From: Umezawaea sp036375055
GTDB taxonomy: Bacteria; Actinomycetota; Actinomycetes; Mycobacteriales; Pseudonocardiaceae
DNA: 64,000 bases
Assembly (NCBI RefSeq): GCF_036375055.1
Contig: NZ_DASUSQ010000011.1
Span: 1 to 64,000, forward strand
Direction: 5' to 3'
This document shows, one piece after another, positions 1 through 7,659 of the stretch. Both the position numbers and the translations under genes were made by a program. Position 1 is the stretch's first letter. Each line of letters opens with the position of its first letter. A model generated the notes under the pieces. It did not search any database and had not been told where the DNA came from. It saw only the letters and a list, made by a program, of their open reading frames with translations.

Positions 1-78
1 CCCGCGGCCGTGGGACATGGCGGCCGTGGTGATCGTCACGAACGGGACCACCCACCGCAGCCTCACCCCGCACCTCCC

Positions 79-1017
79 TCAGGACCTTCCAGTATCGAAT
101 GCCGCCTTCGCCGAGGCGAGAGGCGAACGGCCCAGCGGCGCTCCGCCCTCCGAGGCGGTGCGGAGCAGGACCACCGCGGACGCGCTGATCAGCAGGCCCA
201 GCAGGGTGGTGGGGTGGACCGGCTGGTCGAACATCGGGGCTGCCCACAGGGCCGTGGTGGCCGGGGTCAGGTAGAGCAGGGTGCTGGCTCGGGTCGCGCC
301 GTCGCGGGTCGCGACGAGGTAGTACAGGCCGTAGCTGCCGATGCCCGCGACGACCGCCCACGCCACGGCTGCCCAGAAGGCGGTGCTCGACGGGGGCGTG
401 AGGTGGCCCGCGGTCGCGGTGGACGCGGTGAAGAAGACGGCCGTGAAGAGCGCCTGCACGGCCAGGGTCTGCCCGAGCGGCGGTGTGGGCCACCGCTGCT
501 GGAACAGGGTGCCCGCGGTCAGGGCCAGCATCGCTCCCAGCGGCAGGAGCAGGGCCGCCGCGGTGACGCCCGCGCGCAGGTCGCCCACCGCGGTCAGCGC
601 GACCCCGGCCGTGCCGAGCGCCAAGCCCACCAGGTGGCTCACCCGCAGGCGCCGTGCGTCGAGCAGCACGGCCGCGACGAGCACCAGCGCGGGTTGCAGC
701 GAGGCGATGAGGGCGGAGGTGCCCGCGGGCACCCCGGCGGCAGCGGCCCAGAACACGCCGCCCAGGTAGAGGCACTGGCACAGCAGCGCCAGCACGGCCT
801 GGCGCGCCCACTCCCGCCGGTCCGACCGGGCGGCGGCGCGGACGGCCCACGGGAGCAGGACGACGGCGGTGACCAGGCACCGCCACGCCAGGACGGTGTC
901 CGGTGCCGCGTGCCGGGCACCGAGTTCGGCGCCGATGAAGCCCGAACTCCACACCACGACCAGGGCGGCGGCGCTGATCGTCGACACGGCCCTGGGACTG
1001 GGGAACTTGGTGACCAT
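79..1017 (-). CDS. EamA/DMT-family membrane exporter
   Basis: A 312-residue, strongly hydrophobic protein with about ten predicted membrane segments. It opens with the VVWSSGFIGAELG stretch typical of the first EamA repeat, and a second EamA repeat follows in the C-terminal half. Members of the drug/metabolite transporter superfamily export metabolites or toxicants across the cytoplasmic membrane; the substrate cannot be read from sequence. The ATG at 1017 faces a divergent TetR gene, and the 59-bp gap between them holds a palindromic operator, so the pair looks like a classic repressor-exporter unit induced by the exported compound. Family confidence is high, substrate unknown. Confidence 0.88.
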   Translation of the reverse strand: MVTKFPSPRAVSTISAAALVVVWSSGFIGAELGARHAAPDTVLAWRCLVTAVVLLPWAVRAAARSDRREWARQAVLALLCQCLYLGGVFWAAAAGVPAGTSALIASLQPALVLVAAVLLDARRLRVSHLVGLALGTAGVALTAVGDLRAGVTAAALLLPLGAMLALTAGTLFQQRWPTPPLGQTLAVQALFTAVFFTASTATAGHLTPPSSTAFWAAVAWAVVAGIGSYGLYYLVATRDGATRASTLLYLTPATTALWAAPMFDQPVHPTTLLGLLISASAVVLLRTASEGGAPLGRSPLASAKAAFDTGRS

Positions 1018-1031
1018 CGAGCCAGGTAACC

Positions 1032-1045
1032 ATACCGGTTGGTAT
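1032..1045. promoter_or_regulatory. Palindromic operator between TetR and exporter
   Basis: ATACC-GGTT-GGTAT is a perfect 5-bp inverted repeat with a 4-bp spacer, in the gap between the divergent exporter and TetR genes. It overlaps a TATACT -10-like box (1043-1048) reading toward the TetR gene. Its position suggests autorepression and control of the exporter by the TetR protein; binding is inferred. Confidence 0.6.
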
Positions 1046-1076
1046 ACTCGCAGTGCACCAACCCAGGAGGCGAACC

Positions 1077-1685
1077 GTGCTGCCCACGCTCACCAGGCTC
1101 GACGAGTCCACCCCCGCCGCGCTGCGCCCGGTGCTCCAACCGCTGCCACCGCTGACCAGCGCGGGAACGCGGCTGCTGGAGGCCGCCAGCACCCTGTTCT
1201 ACGACCGCGGGGTGCGCGCCGTGGGCGTGGACCTGATCGCGGAGTCCGCGGGCACGACGAAGAAGACCCTCTACGACCGGTTCGGCTCCAAGGACGCCCT
1301 CGTCGCGCTGTACCTGCTGCGGCGGGCCCACCGCTGGCGCGAGCACCTGCTGGCCCGGCTCGCCGAGGTGGACGGGCCGGACCAGCGGGTGCTGCTGGTC
1401 TTCGACGTGCTGGAGACGTGGATGGGCACCCAGCGGCGCGGCTGCGCCTTCGTCAACGCCTACGCCGAACTCGGGGACGGCGACCACCCGGCCGTGCCCG
1501 TCGTCCGCGCGGAGAAGGCGTGGATGCGCACCCTCTTCGACACCCTCACCGGCGACCCGGCCCTGGGCGCCCACCTGCACCTGCTCTACGAGGGCACCCT
1601 CGTCGTCCTCACCGCGGGCGCCAACCCCCTGGCGGCGGAGGAGGCGCGCGGCGCGGTCCGGGTCGCGCTCGGCCGCGGCGCGTGA
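1077..1685 (+). CDS. TetR/AcrR-family transcriptional regulator
   Basis: A 202-residue regulator. The N-terminal helix-turn-helix reads VDLIAESAGTTKKTLYDRFG, the usual TetR recognition region, followed by a variable ligand-binding domain. I chose GTG 1077 rather than the upstream in-frame GTG at 1053 because a strong AGGAGG (1065-1070) sits six bases before it; that ribosome site would lie inside the coding region of the longer form. It is divergent from an EamA exporter with a shared operator, so it probably represses that exporter and itself. The inducer is unknown. Confidence 0.88.
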   Translation: MLPTLTRLDESTPAALRPVLQPLPPLTSAGTRLLEAASTLFYDRGVRAVGVDLIAESAGTTKKTLYDRFGSKDALVALYLLRRAHRWREHLLARLAEVDGPDQRVLLVFDVLETWMGTQRRGCAFVNAYAELGDGDHPAVPVVRAEKAWMRTLFDTLTGDPALGAHLHLLYEGTLVVLTAGANPLAAEEARGAVRVALGRGA

Positions 1686-1719
1686 CGCGCGGCGTCCGGG
1701 GCGGGGTCGCGCGGTGGGG

Positions 1720-2670
1720 TCACCGCACGTGCGGGGCGACCTCCCGCTGCCAGAAGGCGAAGAACTCCTCCTGCTCCGGGCCGATCTGCTGCACGTACAC
1801 CTCGTCGTAGCCCGCGTCCGCGTACTCGCGCACGCTCTCCACGTACCGCTTCGGGTCCGGGCCCGCGGGCAGCACGTCGGCCACCATCCGCTCGGTCACG
1901 AGGGTCGACGCCTGCTCGAAGTGGCGGGGTGTCGGGAGGACCTGCGCGAGTTCGCCGGGCAGGTGCTCGTTGGGCCACAGGCGCAGCGCCGTCCGCACGC
2001 CCTCGGCCTCGGTCGCGGCGTGGCAGACCTTGAACCCGCCCTGCGCGGGCCCCTTCCCACCCGCCGCGCGGTACCGCCCGATCAGGTCGCCGTCGGGCTT
2101 GGTGCTGCACAGCCCGTCGCCGATCCGGGCGGCCACGTCCACGGCCTTCGGCCCGAACGCCGACACGTAGATCGGCACGGGCTGCTCGGGCAGCGTGTAG
2201 AGGCGCGCGTTCTCAACGGTGTAGTGCTTGCCGTGGTGGTCGACCTCCTCGCCGGTGTGCAGGGCGCGGATGACCTCGACGGCCTCCTCCAGCATCTCCA
2301 GCCGCACCGGCGCGGGCGGCCAGGCGTCGCCGAGCACGTGCTCGTTCAGCGCCTCCCCCGAGCCGACGCCGAGCGTGAACCGGCCCTCGCACTGGACGGC
2401 CGCGGTGGCGGCGGCGTGGGCGACGACGGCCGGGTGCAGGCGCACGGTCGGGCACGTGACCGCCGTCGTGATCGGCAGGCGGGTCACCTCCGACAGCGCG
2501 CCGATGACCGACCACACGAACGGGCTCTGGCCCTGCTCGTCGTTCCACGGGTGGAAGTGGTCGGAGATCCACAGCCGCTCGAACCCGGCCTCCTCCGCCC
2601 ACCTGGCTTGGCGGACCAGCTCACGCGGCCCGAACTCCTCGCAAGACAGGAAATATCCGATGCTGACCAT
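1720..2670 (-). CDS. LLM-class F420-dependent oxidoreductase (G6PD-like subfamily)
   Basis: A 316-residue TIM-barrel protein of the luciferase-like monooxygenase superfamily. Segments such as SDHFHPWNDEQGQSPFVW, GRFTLGVGSGEALNEHVLG and IYVSAFGPKAVDVAARIGDG match the F420-dependent glucose-6-phosphate-dehydrogenase-like subfamily (TIGR03557 type). Such enzymes transfer hydride to or from deazaflavin F420; the substrate here is not predictable, and paralogues often do not use glucose-6-phosphate. The gene stands alone, with a SigB-like promoter 11 bases upstream of the ATG that implies a very short leader and stress control. It converges on the TetR gene, with 34 bp between the stop codons. Confidence 0.87.
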   Translation of the reverse strand: MVSIGYFLSCEEFGPRELVRQARWAEEAGFERLWISDHFHPWNDEQGQSPFVWSVIGALSEVTRLPITTAVTCPTVRLHPAVVAHAAATAAVQCEGRFTLGVGSGEALNEHVLGDAWPPAPVRLEMLEEAVEVIRALHTGEEVDHHGKHYTVENARLYTLPEQPVPIYVSAFGPKAVDVAARIGDGLCSTKPDGDLIGRYRAAGGKGPAQGGFKVCHAATEAEGVRTALRLWPNEHLPGELAQVLPTPRHFEQASTLVTERMVADVLPAGPDPKRYVESVREYADAGYDEVYVQQIGPEQEEFFAFWQREVAPHVR

Positions 2671-2680
2671 GGTGGACGGC

Positions 2681-2704
2681 TACCCACCGGCGGTCCGTCG
2701 AACC
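2681..2704 (-). promoter_or_regulatory. SigB-like promoter (GGTT-N15-GGGTAG)
   Basis: On the minus strand GGTT is followed after exactly 15 bases by GGGTAG, fitting the published Streptomyces SigB pattern GNNT-N14-16-GGGTA. The ATG of the F420-type oxidoreductase lies 11 bases further on. One of several identical-spacing sites in this window. Confidence 0.5.
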
Positions 2705-2783
2705 CTCCGTCGACCGGGGCCGTGGATGTCATGCCGAAACGGGTACCCGTGCCCCGAACGGGAAACCCGATCGAGGAGGAGAC

Positions 2784-3158
2784 ATGCCCGGACGCCAGGA
2801 GCTGCCCAGCACCGTCGAGCGCTCGTCGAAGAAGGCGCAGCGCACGTGGATCAAGGCGCACGACTCGGCGGTCGAGACCTACGGCGAGGGCGAGCGCGCG
2901 CACCGCACCGCGTTCTCGGCGTTGAAGCACTCGTTCGAGAAGGTCGGCGACCACTGGGAGGCCAAGCGGGAGAAGGGCCCGTCGGACGCAGGGACCGGGA
3001 AGACCCACGGCGGTGTGGACACCAACGCCAGCAAGGCGCACCTGTACGACGTGGCGAAGAAGCTCGACGTGCCGGGCCGGTCGTCGATGACCAAGCAGCA
3101 GCTCGTGGAGGCGATCGGGAAGGCGAACGACCGGAAGACCGCGAAGGCGCGGTCCTGA
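2784..3158 (+). CDS. ChaB-domain protein with Rho_N/SAP-like tail
   Basis: A 124-residue basic, hydrophilic protein. Residues about 5-60 form a ChaB domain (PSTVERSSKKAQRTWIKAHD and the following helix); residues about 83-115 resemble a Rho N-terminal or SAP-like helix-extended-loop-helix (KAHLYDVAKKLDVPGRSSM). ChaB proteins were linked to cation transport regulation by gene context only, and many actinobacteria carry stand-alone copies of unknown role; the Rho_N-like tail suggests nucleic-acid contact. GAGGAGGAG lies just before the ATG. A GGGTAC box at 2739-2744 with an imperfect -35 could be a SigB-type promoter. A strong hairpin follows the stop. Confidence 0.8.
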   Translation: MPGRQELPSTVERSSKKAQRTWIKAHDSAVETYGEGERAHRTAFSALKHSFEKVGDHWEAKREKGPSDAGTGKTHGGVDTNASKAHLYDVAKKLDVPGRSSMTKQQLVEAIGKANDRKTAKARS

Positions 3159-3180
3159 GCGCCGCGGCTGACGACCCAAG

Positions 3181-3216
3181 GGGATCGGGGAGGAGCCGCG
3201 GCTCCTCCCCGATCCC
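3181..3216. terminator. Bidirectional hairpin terminator
   Basis: Perfect 17-bp arms (3181-3197 and 3200-3216) around a 2-base loop, starting GGGATCGGGGAGG. It lies between the convergent ChaB and DUF3618 genes and can end transcription both ways. Confidence 0.85.
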
Positions 3217-3225
3217 GTTCCGCCG

Positions 3226-3900
3226 TCAGCCGCGCGCGTCCCGCGCGACCGCCTGGCCCGAGTCGCGGGCGTGGCCCGCCACGTCGGCCGAGGCGTCCTT
3301 CGCCTGCTCCGTCGTGGCGCGGGCGGCCTCGCCCGCCGTCTGCTTGACCTCCTGGACGGCCTCCTGCACGGTGCCGCCCACCTCCTCCTTGAGCCTCTGA
3401 CCGGTGTCGGCCAGGGCTTCCTTGAGCGGTTCCACGTACTCCGAGGCGCGGTCGCCGACCTGGCGCACCGCGTCCTGCTCGACGCGCGTGGCGGGCAGCA
3501 GCGACGCGGCGAGCAGGCCCGCCCCGAAGGCCACCAGCCCGGCGGCGAGGGGGTTGCCCTGCGCCTGCCGCCTCGCCTGCTCGGGAGCTTCCCGAACGGC
3601 CTGCGCCGCCTGACCAGCGGCGTCCGACACAGTCTCGGCGGCGCTGTGCGCCCTCTCCTGCACGGCCTGCGCCGCGTCCTGAGCGGTGTCCCGCACGCCG
3701 GTGGTGGCGTGGTGCGTCGCCTGCGGCACGGTGCCCATCACTTTCTCCCTGAGGGTGGTCAGGCTTCGCCGCACGGTCCTCGTGCGGCGCTGCGCGATGC
3801 GCTTCGGGCTCGTGCGGTCCACGATCCGGTTGGTGTCGGCCACCAGTTCGGCGCGCGTCCGGTCGATCTCCTGCCTCAGCCGGTCGGGTGACGTGCCCAT
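3226..3900 (-). CDS. DUF3618 membrane-anchored protein
   Basis: A 224-residue protein. The N-terminus DRLRQEIDRTRAELVADTN is the DUF3618 signature. A long Ala/Gln/Glu-rich amphipathic helix region resembling LEA/apolipoprotein-like repeats (AAQAVQERAHSAAETVSDAA) surrounds one membrane segment near residues 125-145 (PLAAGLVAFGAGLLAASLLP). Function is unknown; the family is usually found with a holin-like protein, as here, and is associated with envelope stress. It is the last gene of a three-gene operon whose start overlaps the preceding gene by 25 bp. I chose the ATG at 3900 because the conserved domain begins directly after it. Confidence 0.82.
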   Translation of the reverse strand: MGTSPDRLRQEIDRTRAELVADTNRIVDRTSPKRIAQRRTRTVRRSLTTLREKVMGTVPQATHHATTGVRDTAQDAAQAVQERAHSAAETVSDAAGQAAQAVREAPEQARRQAQGNPLAAGLVAFGAGLLAASLLPATRVEQDAVRQVGDRASEYVEPLKEALADTGQRLKEEVGGTVQEAVQEVKQTAGEAARATTEQAKDASADVAGHARDSGQAVARDARG

Positions 3901-4295
3901 TCCGCGTCCTCCTTCAGGGTGTCGATGGTGCGTTCGGGTTTCGGGGACACGGTCTTCAGCCGGGAGCGGCCCGCGCTGAACAGCACCGCGCCCGCGATGC
4001 CCCACAGCACGGCGACGATCAGGGTCGCCCAGGCGAGGCCGACGGCGTGCGCGAGGCCGAACGCCAGGGCGAAGCTGAGCAGCACCGCGGTCATGTACCC
4101 CGCGAAGCCTGCCGCGCCGAGCATCCCGGCGGCCTTCCCCGCCTTGGCCGCCTCCTCGCGGATCTCGGCCTTGGCCAGTTCCAACTCCTGGCGCAGCAGC
4201 CGCGACAGGTCGTTCGCCAGCTCGCCGACCAGGTCACCGAGCGAGGCTCGGTCGTCGTCGACCGGTGGTGTCCCGAGGTGATCAGGGCTGGACAT
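3876..4295 (-). CDS. Holin-like (superfamily III / DUF1469) membrane protein
   Basis: A 139-residue protein with a cytoplasmic amphipathic N-terminus (LGDLVGELANDLSRLLRQEL), then two adjacent membrane segments (AAGFAGYMTAVLLSFALAF and LIVAVLWGIAGAVLF). This is the layout of the actinobacterial 'phage holin family' proteins, which are chromosomal and not evidence of prophage. Both ends overlap neighbours: 14 bp with the upstream gene and 25 bp with the DUF3618 gene, so the three are very likely translated together. The role is unknown; membrane or envelope-stress maintenance is inferred from family context. Confidence 0.82.
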   Translation of the reverse strand: MSSPDHLGTPPVDDDRASLGDLVGELANDLSRLLRQELELAKAEIREEAAKAGKAAGMLGAAGFAGYMTAVLLSFALAFGLAHAVGLAWATLIVAVLWGIAGAVLFSAGRSRLKTVSPKPERTIDTLKEDAEWARHPTG

Positions 4296-5016
4296 GCGCG
4301 GCACCCCCACCCGTGGCGGGCTGCGGCGTCCGCGGCACCGCCGGGTCCTCGTAGGGGGTGACGGTGGGCGGCACCACGGCACCGGCCGGGCCCGGCGCGG
4401 TCGCGGGCGTCGGCAGCGGCGAGTCGTACGGCGTGCCCGTCGGGGTGACGGCGGGCGGCGTGCTCCGCCACGTCTCCGCCTGCGCGGTACCGGCGCGTTC
4501 GGTCGTGCCGTCCGACGACCCGTTCGCGCTCTTCACCACGCGGCCCACCAGGAACCCGGCCAGGGCGGCGCCGACGAGGAACGTGCCGGGCTTGCGGCGG
4601 GCGAAGTCCTGGGCGGAGTCCAGGAGACCACCCGCTCCGCGCTCGTCGAGGAACCGCGCGGCCTGGCGGCCGGTGTCCGCGACCTGGCGCAGCGCGCCCG
4701 CCGCCTGCGACCCCTCGGAGGAGTGCTCGGCCATGGCGGACAGCTCGTCGGCGAGCCTGGTGATGCCCTGCGACACGCGTCGCGCCTGGTCGTCGGCCTC
4801 CCGGCCGATGCGCTGCCGCACGTCGTCCACGACCTTGCCGGTCTGCTGCTTGGCCTCGTGCGCGACCTGCTGGACCTGGTCCTTCGCGGTGGACGCCACA
4901 TCCGCCGCCGCGTCCTTCGCGTGGTGGGCGACGGCGGTGCCCTCCTGCGACGCCGTGGAGGCCACCGCCCCCACCGTGCTGTCCGGCCCAGTGGACCGGC
5001 CTTGGATGTCAGTCAC
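4282..5016 (-). CDS. Ala-rich coiled-coil membrane protein with proline-rich tail (DUF3618/holin operon)
   Basis: A 244-residue protein that begins the operon. The N-terminal half is a low-complexity Ala/Asp/Val helix with repeated KDAAADVAS/KDQVQQVAH-type segments; one glycine-rich membrane segment (TFLVGAALAGFLVGRVV) follows near residue 160, and the last 65 residues are rich in Pro/Thr/Gly with TPxGTPYDSP/TPYEDPAVP repeats, probably disordered. Start is GTG 5016 with GAAGGAG seven bases upstream. A GGGTAG box on the minus strand at 5057-5062 with GTTG 16 bases before it resembles a SigB promoter. No enzyme motif is visible; a structural stress role is inferred. Confidence 0.75.
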   Translation of the reverse strand: MTDIQGRSTGPDSTVGAVASTASQEGTAVAHHAKDAAADVASTAKDQVQQVAHEAKQQTGKVVDDVRQRIGREADDQARRVSQGITRLADELSAMAEHSSEGSQAAGALRQVADTGRQAARFLDERGAGGLLDSAQDFARRKPGTFLVGAALAGFLVGRVVKSANGSSDGTTERAGTAQAETWRSTPPAVTPTGTPYDSPLPTPATAPGPAGAVVPPTVTPYEDPAVPRTPQPATGGGAAHVQP

Positions 5017-5396
5017 CGGTTGCTCCTTCAGTAGTTTCTCTCGGTCCCGCATGCGTCTACCCGCCGTCCGGCGCGGGACAACCGATCCCGACGACATCGC
5101 CGCAACCGGTTGAGCCGCCGCAGAACGGGCACCCTCCGCGGTCGTGCGCACTCAGGGACGGCACGCCGAGCACGAACACCGAGCCGCCCTCCCGGCAGTC
5201 GGGGACCGCCTCGCGGACGACAACCGGCCGGTCGGTCTCCGGGCCGACCGCGCCGCTGCCCCGCGAGCTTCCTGGACCGGGTCGGGTGGGAGGTGCGGGT
5301 CATCGCGGGCGTCCTCCGGGCAGGCGATCGGGTCTCGTTCGGACGGTGTGCCGCGGTCCGCGTTTGGGGGTGTGGCGGCGAGGCAACTCACGCCGC
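5017..5396. other. Gene-free stretch
   Basis: 380 bp. It holds the probable promoter of the DUF3618 operon (minus, 5057-5082). In the remainder I see no frame with convincing codon bias, no repeat and no RNA-like structure. Confidence 0.5.
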
Positions 5397-5921
5397 ATGT
5401 CCACGACAGGGATCTTCACGCGCGTCCGGTCGAACTACTCGGGGGACGAGGTGCGCCCGCTGGGCGGCTACCTCCGGGCGATGGGTGGGTTCTCCGGCCT
5501 CGTCGGGCTCGCGGCGCTGGTGGGAGGGGCGCGCGGCGCGCGGCTGCCGGAGCGCTTCTCGTGGAGCGACACCGTCCTGGTGTCCGTGGCCGTCCACAAG
5601 GCGAGCAGGCTGCTGACCAAGAGTTCGGTCGCGGGAGCGCTCCGGGCGCCGTTCACCCGGTTCGAGGGCTCCACCGGTGAGGGCGAGGTCGCCGAGTCGG
5701 TGCCGCCGTCGGGAACCCACCGGCACGCCGTCGGCGAACTGCTGACGTGCCCCTTCTGCTCCGACGTCTGGCTGGCGACGGCCTTCACCGCCGGGCTGGT
5801 GCTGGCTCCGCGCGCGACCCGCCTGGTCGCCACGGCCCTGGCCGCCGTCGCGGGGTCGGACTCCCTGCACCTCGCCTACGACGCCGCCAAGTCCGCCGTC
5901 GCACGGGCTTCGGAGGGCTGA
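5397..5921 (+). CDS. DUF1360-domain membrane protein
   Basis: A 174-residue protein. The DUF1360 core carries two membrane stretches and the conserved LLTCPFCSDVWLATAFTAG motif, whose CxxC could bind metal or form a disulphide. Residues about 55-70 hold SDTVLVSVAVHKASRLLTK, the other typical DUF1360 segment. Function unknown; related to Bacillus sporulation-linked YjcA-type proteins by family only. The ATG at 5397 is the first start that leaves the domain intact; no strong ribosome site precedes it. A strong hairpin follows the stop. Confidence 0.82.
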   Translation: MSTTGIFTRVRSNYSGDEVRPLGGYLRAMGGFSGLVGLAALVGGARGARLPERFSWSDTVLVSVAVHKASRLLTKSSVAGALRAPFTRFEGSTGEGEVAESVPPSGTHRHAVGELLTCPFCSDVWLATAFTAGLVLAPRATRLVATALAAVAGSDSLHLAYDAAKSAVARASEG

Positions 5922-5933
5922 GCGGTCCGCCCC

Positions 5934-5965
5934 GAAGGCGCGTCCCGCGAACGGGACGCGCCTTC
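5934..5965 (+). terminator. Hairpin terminator after DUF1360 gene
   Basis: 13-bp perfect arms (GAAGGCGCGTCCC and its complement) around a 6-base loop, 12 bp after the stop codon. Confidence 0.85.
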
Positions 5966-5972
5966 GTCGTGG

Positions 5973-6305
5973 TCACGACAGCGCGGGACCGGACTCGTCG
6001 GTGCCCGACAGCCGCGCCGGGAACCGGTGGCACTGCTCGGCGCGCTCCGAGCCCTCCTCCATCACGCGGCGGAAGAACTCCGCGATGTGCGGCTGCCCGC
6101 CGGTGGGGTGGTTCCCCGGACCCTCGACCCGTCCCACCGCCGCTGCGCCCCTGGGTGTCCACCAGCGGGCGGGCCGGGGCTGATCCGCGGAGCTGGGACG
6201 TCGTGCGCGCTGGTAGGTTGACGGCCGTGTCCAGCCCCGAGGCAGCCAGTAGGTAGCCACCGGCTCTCCCCGGTGGCGCACCCACCAGTCGCGCGCGTTC
6301 CGCGT
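5973..6305 (-). pseudogene. Possible decayed gene, minus strand
   Basis: The minus strand keeps protein-like segments (NARDWWVRHRGEPVATYWL at the 5' side; PHIAEFFRRVMEEGSERAEQ near the 3' end, stop near 5973), but the middle reads as low-complexity Arg/Pro/Ser and codon bias switches frame. I see no start codon with a ribosome site. It looks like the remnant of a small gene; the family is not recognised. It could also be a chance open frame, so confidence is low. Confidence 0.3.
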
Positions 6306-6476
6306 CTCCCCGCGTGAACCCTCCCCCGCCCGTCGTGCGGGGTTCTTCGGCGACTCGTGCCACCGTCCGGGAACCGTTCTGACGTCCGGCCTCCGCGCCG
6401 GACAGCGTCGCGCCCGGCGCCCGCCGCGGTGCGCACCACCGAACGCACACCTCTCGACCCCTCGCGGAGTCCTCCC
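6306..6476. other. Leader region of the Cmx-type exporter
   Basis: 171 bp with no convincing gene. Chloramphenicol exporters of this family are sometimes attenuator-controlled, but I could not identify a leader peptide here. GGAG lies eight bases before the exporter ATG and is followed at once by TCCTCC, which could pair with it. Confidence 0.35.
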
Positions 6477-7649
6477 ATGCCCTTCGCCGTCTACGTCCTC
6501 GCCCTCGCCGTCTTCGCCCAGGGGACGTCGGAGTTCATGCTGTCCGGCCTGGTGCCGGGCATCGCGCACGACCTGGCCGTGTCCATCCCCGCCGCGGGAT
6601 CGCTGACGTCGGCCTTCGCCCTCGGCATGGTCGTCGGCGCACCGCTGGTGGCGCTGCTGAGCCTGCGGTGGCCCCGGCGCACCGCCCTGCTGGTGTTCCT
6701 GGTGGTGTTCCTGCTGACGCACGTGGTCGGCGCCCTCACCACCAGCTTCCCGCTGCTGCTGGCCACCAGGGTGCTCGCCGCGCTGGCGAGCGCGGGGTTC
6801 CTGGCCGTGGGCCTGGCCACCGCCACCGGCCTGGTCGCGCCCGACGCCAAGGGCAGGGCCACCTCGGTGCTGCTGAGCGGCGTGACGATCGCCTGCGTCG
6901 CGGGTGTGCCCCTCGGCGCGGTCATCGGCGACCTCTGGGGTTGGCGCGCGGCGTTCTGGGCCGTGGCCGCCCTCTCCGTGCCGCCGTTCACCGCGGTCCT
7001 GCGCGCCGTGCCCGCCGCCGCACCGGACCCGAACGCCCCGAGCGCGCGCCACGAGCTGCGCGCGCTGCGCACCCCGCGCCTGCTGGTGGTGCTGGTCCTC
7101 GGCGCACTGGTGAACGGCGCCACGTTCTGCACGTTCACCTACCTCGCGCCGGTGGTCACCGACGTGGCCGCGGTGTCACCCGACCTGGTGCCGGTGGCGC
7201 TGCTGCTGTTCGGCGTCGGGTCGTTCGCGGGCGTGGCGCTCGGCGGTCGGTTCGCCGACACCGCGCCGACGCGGCTGCTGGGAGCGGGCTCCGTCGCGCT
7301 GCTGGTGGGCTGGGTGCTGTTCGCCCTCACCGCGGGCGACCCGGTCGTGGTGTTCGTGTTCGCGTTCGTCCAGGGCGCGCTCTCGTTCGCGGTCGGGTCG
7401 ACGCTCATCGCCCAGGCCTTCTACTCCGCCTCCGCCGCCCCGATGCTGGCGGGCGGGTTCGCCACCGCCGCGCTCAACGTCGGCGCGGCGGCGGGCCCCG
7501 CGCTCGGTGGTCTGGCCATCGACGCCGGGGTGGGCTTCCGGGCGCCGATGCTGGTGAGCGCGGCGCTGGTCGCCACCGCGCTGGTGGTCGGCGGTGCGGC
7601 GCTGCTGGTGGCCCGGACCCGGAAGGCGGTGCGGGCCACCACGACCTGA
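6477..7649 (+). CDS. MFS exporter, Cmx/CmrA chloramphenicol-efflux type
   Basis: A 390-residue major facilitator with 12 predicted membrane segments. The start (ALAVFAQGTSEFMLSGLVP) is the hallmark of the DHA1 Cmx/CmrA/CmlR group, and the loop 2-3 motif follows (LLSLRWPRRTALL). Members export chloramphenicol and similar drugs by proton antiport. ATG 6477 leaves the first membrane segment intact; longer in-frame extensions are Arg/Pro-rich and unlikely. The gene is isolated, convergent with a DivIVA-like gene (10 bp between stops), with no regulator nearby. Actual drug specificity needs testing. Confidence 0.86.
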   Translation: MPFAVYVLALAVFAQGTSEFMLSGLVPGIAHDLAVSIPAAGSLTSAFALGMVVGAPLVALLSLRWPRRTALLVFLVVFLLTHVVGALTTSFPLLLATRVLAALASAGFLAVGLATATGLVAPDAKGRATSVLLSGVTIACVAGVPLGAVIGDLWGWRAAFWAVAALSVPPFTAVLRAVPAAAPDPNAPSARHELRALRTPRLLVVLVLGALVNGATFCTFTYLAPVVTDVAAVSPDLVPVALLLFGVGSFAGVALGGRFADTAPTRLLGAGSVALLVGWVLFALTAGDPVVVFVFAFVQGALSFAVGSTLIAQAFYSASAAPMLAGGFATAALNVGAAAGPALGGLAIDAGVGFRAPMLVSAALVATALVVGGAALLVARTRKAVRATTT

Positions 7650-7659
7650 CGGCAGGTGG

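Noticed and set aside
3876..4295. Holin-like gene as evidence of a prophage
   Set aside because: This family is chromosomal in actinobacteria and always found with DUF3618; no other phage gene is present.
6357..6476. Attenuator leader peptide before the Cmx-type exporter
   Set aside because: Known for some relatives, but I found no convincing short frame with a stalling motif or alternative hairpins.
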